Assembly (NCBI RefSeq): GCF_000169195.2
Contig: NC_016023.1
Span: 1,612,001-1,676,000, forward strand
Reading direction: 5' to 3'
DNA length: 64,000 nucleotides
DNA from: Heyndrickxia coagulans 36D1
Lineage (GTDB): Bacteria > Bacillota > Bacilli > Bacillales > Bacillaceae_C
Positions 59,785 through 64,000 of this stretch are shown here, piece after piece (within the stretch, counting starts at the first letter, position 1; each line of letters begins with the position of its first letter). The notes beneath the pieces were generated by a model. It ran no database searches and had not been told where the DNA came from. It saw only the letters and a program-made list of their open reading frames with translations. A program made the translations under genes and the position numbers.

Positions 59785-60546
59785 GTGGATTTAACGGCGG
59801 AAAAGCTGCAAGTAAAAAGAGGCAGGAAAGAGATCATCAAAAACATGTCCGTGTTTGTCAAAGATAAACAGTTTGTCGGTTTAGTAGGCCCGAATGGATG
59901 CGGGAAGTCAACTTTGCTCAAAAGTATCTATAAAAGTCTTGTGCCGCAAAATGGGAGCGTTTTTTTAGATGACCTTAATGTACTGAAAAGCTCGGCAAAA
60001 AAAGTTTCAAGGCATTTAGGCGTAGTAGGGCAGTTCAATGAAATGAATTTTGATTTAACAGTCGAGCAAATGGTGCTGTTGGGGCGGACACCGCACAAGA
60101 AGTTACTGGAATCGGACCAGCCGGACGATTACAAAATTGTTGAAGAGGCATTAAGGAAAACGCAATTGCTTGAATATAAAACACGCAGCTATTTGTCATT
60201 ATCAGGCGGGGAAAAGCAACGGGTGATTCTTGCCCGTGCCATAGCCCAACAGCCGGACTTAATGATTCTCGATGAACCGACCAACCATTTGGATATTCGC
60301 CATCAAATCGAAATTCTTTCCTGTGTCAAGCAGTTTGGCATTAGTGTGCTGGCGGCTCTCCATGATTTGGATCTGGCTGTCGCCTATTGCGATTATTTAT
60401 ATGCCGTGAAAGGCGGAGAAGTATATGCACATGGAAAACCGGAAGAAGTGCTGACCTCGGAATTAATTGAGGAATTGTATGAAATCAAATGTCAAACTTA
60501 TGTGAATCCTGTGACCAACCGGCTTGGATTTGCATACGAACTTTAA
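59785..60546 (+). CDS. ABC transporter ATP-binding protein (FecE type)
   Basis: A 253-residue ATPase: GLVGPNGCGKSTLLKSIY (Walker A), LSLSGGEKQRVILARAI (signature), DLMILDEPTNHLDI (Walker B) and ALHDLDLAVAYCDY (switch His). GTG 59785 follows TTTGGAGGTTGAGGGAA, five bases after the permease. A longer upstream ORF overlapping the permease is rejected. Confidence 0.93.
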   Translation: MDLTAEKLQVKRGRKEIIKNMSVFVKDKQFVGLVGPNGCGKSTLLKSIYKSLVPQNGSVFLDDLNVLKSSAKKVSRHLGVVGQFNEMNFDLTVEQMVLLGRTPHKKLLESDQPDDYKIVEEALRKTQLLEYKTRSYLSLSGGEKQRVILARAIAQQPDLMILDEPTNHLDIRHQIEILSCVKQFGISVLAALHDLDLAVAYCDYLYAVKGGEVYAHGKPEEVLTSELIEELYEIKCQTYVNPVTNRLGFAYEL

Positions 60547-60561
60547 GGAGGATGGACAGAC

Positions 60562-61569
60562 ATGAAAAAAGGAATCTTTGCCGGTTGCCTCATCGCACTG
60601 CTTGTCCTTGCGGGTTGCGGGAACAGGGAAACGACCGGGTCGGAAAAAAATATGAAAAGCAAGTCGAATTATCCGCTGACGATTCATAATTATACAAAAG
60701 CAGAGGGCGGCACTACATATAAGAAAAAGGATCAGGTATTCAAGGAAGCCCCGAAACGGGTGATGGTTACGACAAGAACGGCGGCGGAACTGCTCCTTCA
60801 TCTTGGCCTGAAAGATAAGATTGTCGGGGTAGGCGGGAATTTTGGCGCCCCGGACAAATCGGTTGAAAAAGACTATGCTTCATTAAAGATACTCAGTAAT
60901 TCGTATGTCGGAAAAGAAGCGGCGCTTGGGACAAACCCGGACTTAATTGTCAGTCGCGGCGGCTTATTCGATAATGCCGACTGGGGTGTCGGAACGGTTG
61001 ATTCTCTGAATGATATGGGGATTCATACCTATATTCTTGAATCATCCATTCCGGGCGGGACCTATGACTCAATATATAAAGATATTGACAATCTCGGAAA
61101 AATTTTTAATGTCCAGGAAAAAGCAAAACTATTTTCCAACAAATTAAAGGCGCGCCAGAAGAAGATTACATCGGAACTGTCAGGCATTCAAGAAACGAAG
61201 ACATTCGCCTATTTACACATGTCCGATCCGAAAGAAATCAACATCTACTCTGCTTATAATGAAACTTTTTTCAATAATGCTTTTGGTATGTTAAAACTCA
61301 AAAACATATTTCAAAATGTGCGGGGGACTGTTAGTGTAGAGCAATTAGTAAAAGCCAATCCCGATGTATTGATTGTACTGAATTGGGAAAACAATGCCGA
61401 TAAGGTCAAAAAGGCTCTTTATGAAAATCCCAAATTATCGAGTATGAAAGCAATCAAAAATAAGCAAGTTTACGCGATGGATTATAATGAGCTTTTCGGC
61501 TACAGCTACAACACACTCGATGGAATAGAACAACTGGCAAAGGAAATGTACCCTGATCAATTTAAATAG
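60562..61569 (+). CDS. Iron-chelate-binding lipoprotein
   Basis: A 335-residue class III (PF01497-type) binding protein. The signal peptide ends LLVLAGC with Cys19. The body has APKRVMVTTRTAAELLLHLGLKDKIVGVGG, ALGTNPDLIVSRGG and YNTLDGIEQLAKEMYPDQF. It delivers the chelate to the permease at 58.7 kb. RBS AAGGAGGATGGACAGAC. An insert of Tyr/Thr-rich sequence at residues 35-55 precedes the core. Confidence 0.92.
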   Translation: MKKGIFAGCLIALLVLAGCGNRETTGSEKNMKSKSNYPLTIHNYTKAEGGTTYKKKDQVFKEAPKRVMVTTRTAAELLLHLGLKDKIVGVGGNFGAPDKSVEKDYASLKILSNSYVGKEAALGTNPDLIVSRGGLFDNADWGVGTVDSLNDMGIHTYILESSIPGGTYDSIYKDIDNLGKIFNVQEKAKLFSNKLKARQKKITSELSGIQETKTFAYLHMSDPKEINIYSAYNETFFNNAFGMLKLKNIFQNVRGTVSVEQLVKANPDVLIVLNWENNADKVKKALYENPKLSSMKAIKNKQVYAMDYNELFGYSYNTLDGIEQLAKEMYPDQFK

Positions 61570-61702
61570 GTTTTTCTCCGTAACCCAAAGTTGGGAAACA
61601 AGGGAAGAACATTAGCCCATATGATTACGATGCATGCATTTTGTAATTTCCAGCATCCTATAGGTAAAACCAAAAATGATGGTGGAAAGGAAACGATACA
61701 GG

Positions 61703-61894
61703 ATGGGTGCAATCAAGCATAATGGGTATACCTTTGAACCGGAGTTCAGTGTGGTCGGCCAAACCGGTGCCATTCATGTTTATCATGGAGAAAAATTTAT
61801 TGAAGAAATCCGATTCGAATTTAATGGTGACTATCCCCAGCATGATTTAATAGAAGAATTGGTAAATCATTATCTGCATGAAAAACATCTTTAG
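61703..61894 (+). CDS. Small DUF5370-type protein (YbxH-like)
   Basis: A 63-residue protein: MGAIKHNGYTFEPEFSVVGQ, then GAIHVYHGEKFIEEIRFEFNGDYPQHDLIEELVNHYL. By memory it matches small Bacillus proteins of the YbxH type; function unknown. AAAGGAAACGATACAGG lies upstream of ATG 61703; ATG 61676 gives a nine-residue extension. Confidence 0.7.
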   Translation: MGAIKHNGYTFEPEFSVVGQTGAIHVYHGEKFIEEIRFEFNGDYPQHDLIEELVNHYLHEKHL

Positions 61895-61906
61895 TTCGTC
61901 AAAACG

Positions 61907-61948
61907 AAACCCAATTTACCTGAATCCATACAGGCAAATTGGGTTTTT
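61907..61948. terminator. Bidirectional terminator
   Basis: A 16-bp stem, AAACCCAATTTACCTG / CAGGCAAATTGGGTTT (one mismatch), with T-run on the plus strand and TTTCG on the minus strand. It serves the two convergent small genes. Confidence 0.88.
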
Positions 61949-61975
61949 CCTTACTGCATTCTGCCAGGCATTACC

Positions 61976-62191
61976 CTATTCTTCCAGGATCAGATGAACG
62001 TTCAATTCCTCCATTTTTGTGATGATTTCTCTTTGTGTCAATTGTCCGGGGTTAAATTCAATTTTGATCTCTCCGTCATTTGTATCAGACAATACACGCT
62101 CAATCCCGTCCATCTTTTTCAATTCATGTTCGATCAACTGAATTTGGGATGGATCGGTTGCATTTTTGGCGTAAACGGTCATATTTTCCAT
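61976..62191 (-). CDS. HMA-like small protein without CxxC
   Basis: 71 residues with the ferredoxin-like pattern of heavy-metal-associated domains: MTVYAKNATDPSQIQLIEHELKKMDGIERVLSDTNDGEIKIEF, then LTQREIITKMEELNV. The metal-binding Cys-x-x-Cys is absent (NATDPSQ at that place), so metal transfer as in CopZ is unlikely. RBS AAGGAGGAATATT. Function unknown. Confidence 0.7.
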   Translation of the reverse strand: MENMTVYAKNATDPSQIQLIEHELKKMDGIERVLSDTNDGEIKIEFNPGQLTQREIITKMEELNVHLILEE

Positions 62192-62420
62192 AATATTCCT
62201 CCTTCAATAAGGTGCCATTATGATTGATTATACCCTTTAAAAGAATTTTTTAGCTGCCCATTAAGAAATATAACCGTGCTATATCCCCCACACGGCTATG
62301 TTTGTCCAGCTCCCGCATACCGGCGGATCGAGGCCATCCATTCTGCCGTTCCGAGCATAGAGCATTAACGTTATTTTTTCGCCTGAATACATTATGGAAA
62401 ATGGATAAAGAGGTGTTATC

Positions 62421-63320
62421 ATGGATTCAAAATCTTCTTATTATGGATCAGAAATCAAGTGTGAAGAAGTCTCGAACACATTTCCGCCCCAGCACCAGAT
62501 GAGGCAGCCGGGATTTGAATATTTGATGATTCCCCGGCCTGTTTATGACAACCCCCATTATATTGGAACCGGGAAACTGAACAACAAGGTTGCGATCATT
62601 AGTGGGGGTGACAGCGGAATTGGCAGGGCTGTAGCAGTGGCTTTTGCAAAAGAAGGAGCAGATATCGTCATTGCTTATTTTGATGAACATGAAGACGCCA
62701 TGGAAACGAAGCAGGCCATTGAGCATTTGGGACAGCGTTGCCTTTTGATTCCAGGAGATTTACGCAACAAAAATCACTGTCAGTATGTCATTGCCTGCAC
62801 CCTTGAAACATTCGGAAAAATAGATGTTCTTGTCAATAACTTAGCGGTTCAATTTGTTCAAAACAGGTTTTTGGATATTAGCGACGAACAGTGGCATACG
62901 ACGTTTGATACAAATTTGCATCCGTTTTTTTACATGACAAAGGCCGCACTTCCTTATATGGCTGAAGGAAGCAGCATTATCAACACTGCATCGATTAACG
63001 CCTATATCGGCCGGAAAGATTTGATTGATTATACAGCTACGAAAGGGGCAATCGTCAGCTTTACGCGTGCGCTTGCCAATAACATCGTTGACCAGGGGAT
63101 CAGGGTGAATGCTGTAGCCCCGGGCCCAATCTGGACACCGCTTATTCCTGCATCCTTTTCTCCAGATATGGTAAAAACGTTTGGAAATAACGTACCAATG
63201 AAACGTGCAGGCCAGCCTTATGAACTGGCTCCTGTCTATGTGTTGCTTGCTTCAAACGACGGTTCTTATATCACAGGCCAGACTATTCATGTGAACGGGG
63301 GCGGTTTTGTCGCTTCATAA
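62421..63320 (+). CDS. SDR-family oxidoreductase (general-stress type)
   Basis: A 299-residue short-chain dehydrogenase with an ~50-residue N-terminal extension (FPPQHQMRQPGFEYLMIPRP). The core has SGGDSGIGRAVAVAFAKEGAD (NADP site), VNNLAVQ, catalytic Ser in INTASINAY and YTATKGA (Tyr-x-x-x-Lys). The extended N-terminus is typical of the YhxD/YdaD stress group, many of which are sigma-B controlled in B. subtilis; no clear sigma-B promoter was found here. RBS AAAGAGGTGTTATC. Confidence 0.88.
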   Translation: MDSKSSYYGSEIKCEEVSNTFPPQHQMRQPGFEYLMIPRPVYDNPHYIGTGKLNNKVAIISGGDSGIGRAVAVAFAKEGADIVIAYFDEHEDAMETKQAIEHLGQRCLLIPGDLRNKNHCQYVIACTLETFGKIDVLVNNLAVQFVQNRFLDISDEQWHTTFDTNLHPFFYMTKAALPYMAEGSSIINTASINAYIGRKDLIDYTATKGAIVSFTRALANNIVDQGIRVNAVAPGPIWTPLIPASFSPDMVKTFGNNVPMKRAGQPYELAPVYVLLASNDGSYITGQTIHVNGGGFVAS

Positions 63321-63425
63321 CCGGGGTTTGTTTTTGTCCGTATCCTAAAAAACCTGCTGCCAAATGGGTTAACCTCCGTTTTGCTACGCTGTAGCTTTTT
63401 TACATGCAGAACCAGTGCCCAAACC

Positions 63426-64000
63426 CTATTCGGTAAGTCCGGATGGGGAAAAAGACGTAAGCGCGATGAGGCAATTCGTTACAGGATGGTAATCTGTTTT
63501 GGGCGGCGGGCTTTTTATATTGCTGTAACGGCGGTTGCACGGATTAAGCAGTTGATACCAGCCGCCTCTTTGTTGATCAACAAAATAGGTCCAGCAATAG
63601 GTAAACAGATCACGATACAGTTGCAAGGCATTGCGGTCAGATGCGGCCAGCAGGGATGATGCACCGATCGCTTCAGCCATGACCCAGTAATATTTATCAC
63701 AATCGATCATACGCCCGCCTGGAGCCATGCTGAAAAAAATGCCTCCATTTTTCCGGTCCAAGCCTAAGTGAATAGCGGATTGGAATAAAGATTGTGCCAA
63801 CGGTTTCCGCCAATTGCCGGGAGCAAGCCGATCTAATAACAGCAACAGCTTGCTCCATTCAATCGAATGGCCGAAAATAAAGCCATAAGGCCGAAGCTCA
63901 CTTTTCGTAATGCCGTAATTGTACGTCCAATCGATTGTCCAATCTTCATGATAGTGCTCCCAAATCAGTCCTCCTGATTGGGGAAGTAGACGAAACATGA
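63426..64000 (-). CDS. AGE-family epimerase/isomerase, C-terminal part (runs off right edge)
   Basis: About 190 C-terminal residues are visible: GLIWEHYHEDWTIDWTYNYG, LRPYGFIFGHSIEWSKLLLLLDR and CDKYYWVMAEAIGASSLL with the conserved His of the (alpha/alpha)6 barrel, then WTYFVDQQRGGWYQLL. The family interconverts N-acylglucosamine/N-acylmannosamine, mannose/fructose or cellobiose-type sugars. The gene's start lies outside the window. Confidence 0.82.
   Translation of the reverse strand, partial: MFRLLPQSGGLIWEHYHEDWTIDWTYNYGITKSELRPYGFIFGHSIEWSKLLLLLDRLAPGNWRKPLAQSLFQSAIHLGLDRKNGGIFFSMAPGGRMIDCDKYYWVMAEAIGASSLLAASDRNALQLYRDLFTYCWTYFVDQQRGGWYQLLNPCNRRYSNIKSPPPKTDYHPVTNCLIALTSFSPSGLTE

Overview
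The window looks like chromosome of a moderately GC-rich Firmicute. The 16S rRNA (including its V1 region), the gene order and the protein sequences best fit Heyndrickxia (Bacillus/Weizmannia) coagulans. This is recognition from memory, not a database search. Gene order from the rhomboid gene to groEL follows Bacillus subtilis closely: ydcA-like, acpS, ydcC, alr, ndoAI-ndoA, rsbRSTUVW-sigB-rsbX, tex, sprT-like, tRNAs; then tsaE-tsaB-rimI-tsaD, ydiF, rex, tatC, ydiK-ydiL, groES-groEL. An rRNA operon sits in the middle.

Layout. 1-10.8 kb (minus strand) is a maltose/maltodextrin regulon: pgcM-malR, malL-mdxD, and mdxE-mdxF-mdxG-yvdJ-malP. A matching cre/MalR-type operator lies in front of malL and in front of mdxE. 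11-15 kb holds a LysE-type exporter, a small unknown gene, the RNA helicase CshA and a rhomboid protease whose 3' end is followed by two decayed copies of itself. 15.4-27.4 kb is acpS to sprT-like, including the complete sigma-B stress-signalling operon with two sigma-B-type promoters. 27.5-34.3 kb carries twelve tRNAs, 16S-23S-5S and an initiator tRNA. The same ~150-bp element lies on both sides of the 23S gene, and a separate promoter stands before 5S.

34.4-44.5 kb contains the t6A tRNA-modification genes, a DnaA-box cluster beside tsaD, the ABC-F ATPase YdiF, Rex, TatC (with no tatA beside it), YdiK/YdiL and CIRCE-controlled groESL. 44.9-48.1 kb is a GtrA / polyprenyl glycosyltransferase / YkoS-type envelope glycosylation set. 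48.3-52.5 kb is ykfB plus an NAD salvage group (pncA, pncB, nadE). A 52-bp tandem repeat array follows, then guaA.

54.6-58.5 kb is AT-rich and looks like accessory DNA. It holds a small XRE-regulator operon with a perfect palindromic operator, very short hydrophobic ORFs, a frameshifted DHA2 multidrug transporter, and a divergently placed pair encoding a secreted protein with an acidic pro-region and a strongly cationic C-terminal part plus a 59-residue two-helix membrane protein. I propose the last pair as a bacteriocin-like toxin and immunity module; it is the best candidate here for something undescribed. 58.6-61.6 kb is a Fur-box-preceded ABC iron-uptake operon. The right end has three small or stress-type genes and the C-terminal part of an AGE-family epimerase.

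A recurring theme is degenerate tandem or dispersed repeats in intergenic regions: 3.7 kb and 15.3 kb (related to each other), 14.4, 44.7 and 52.6 kb, and the rRNA spacers.
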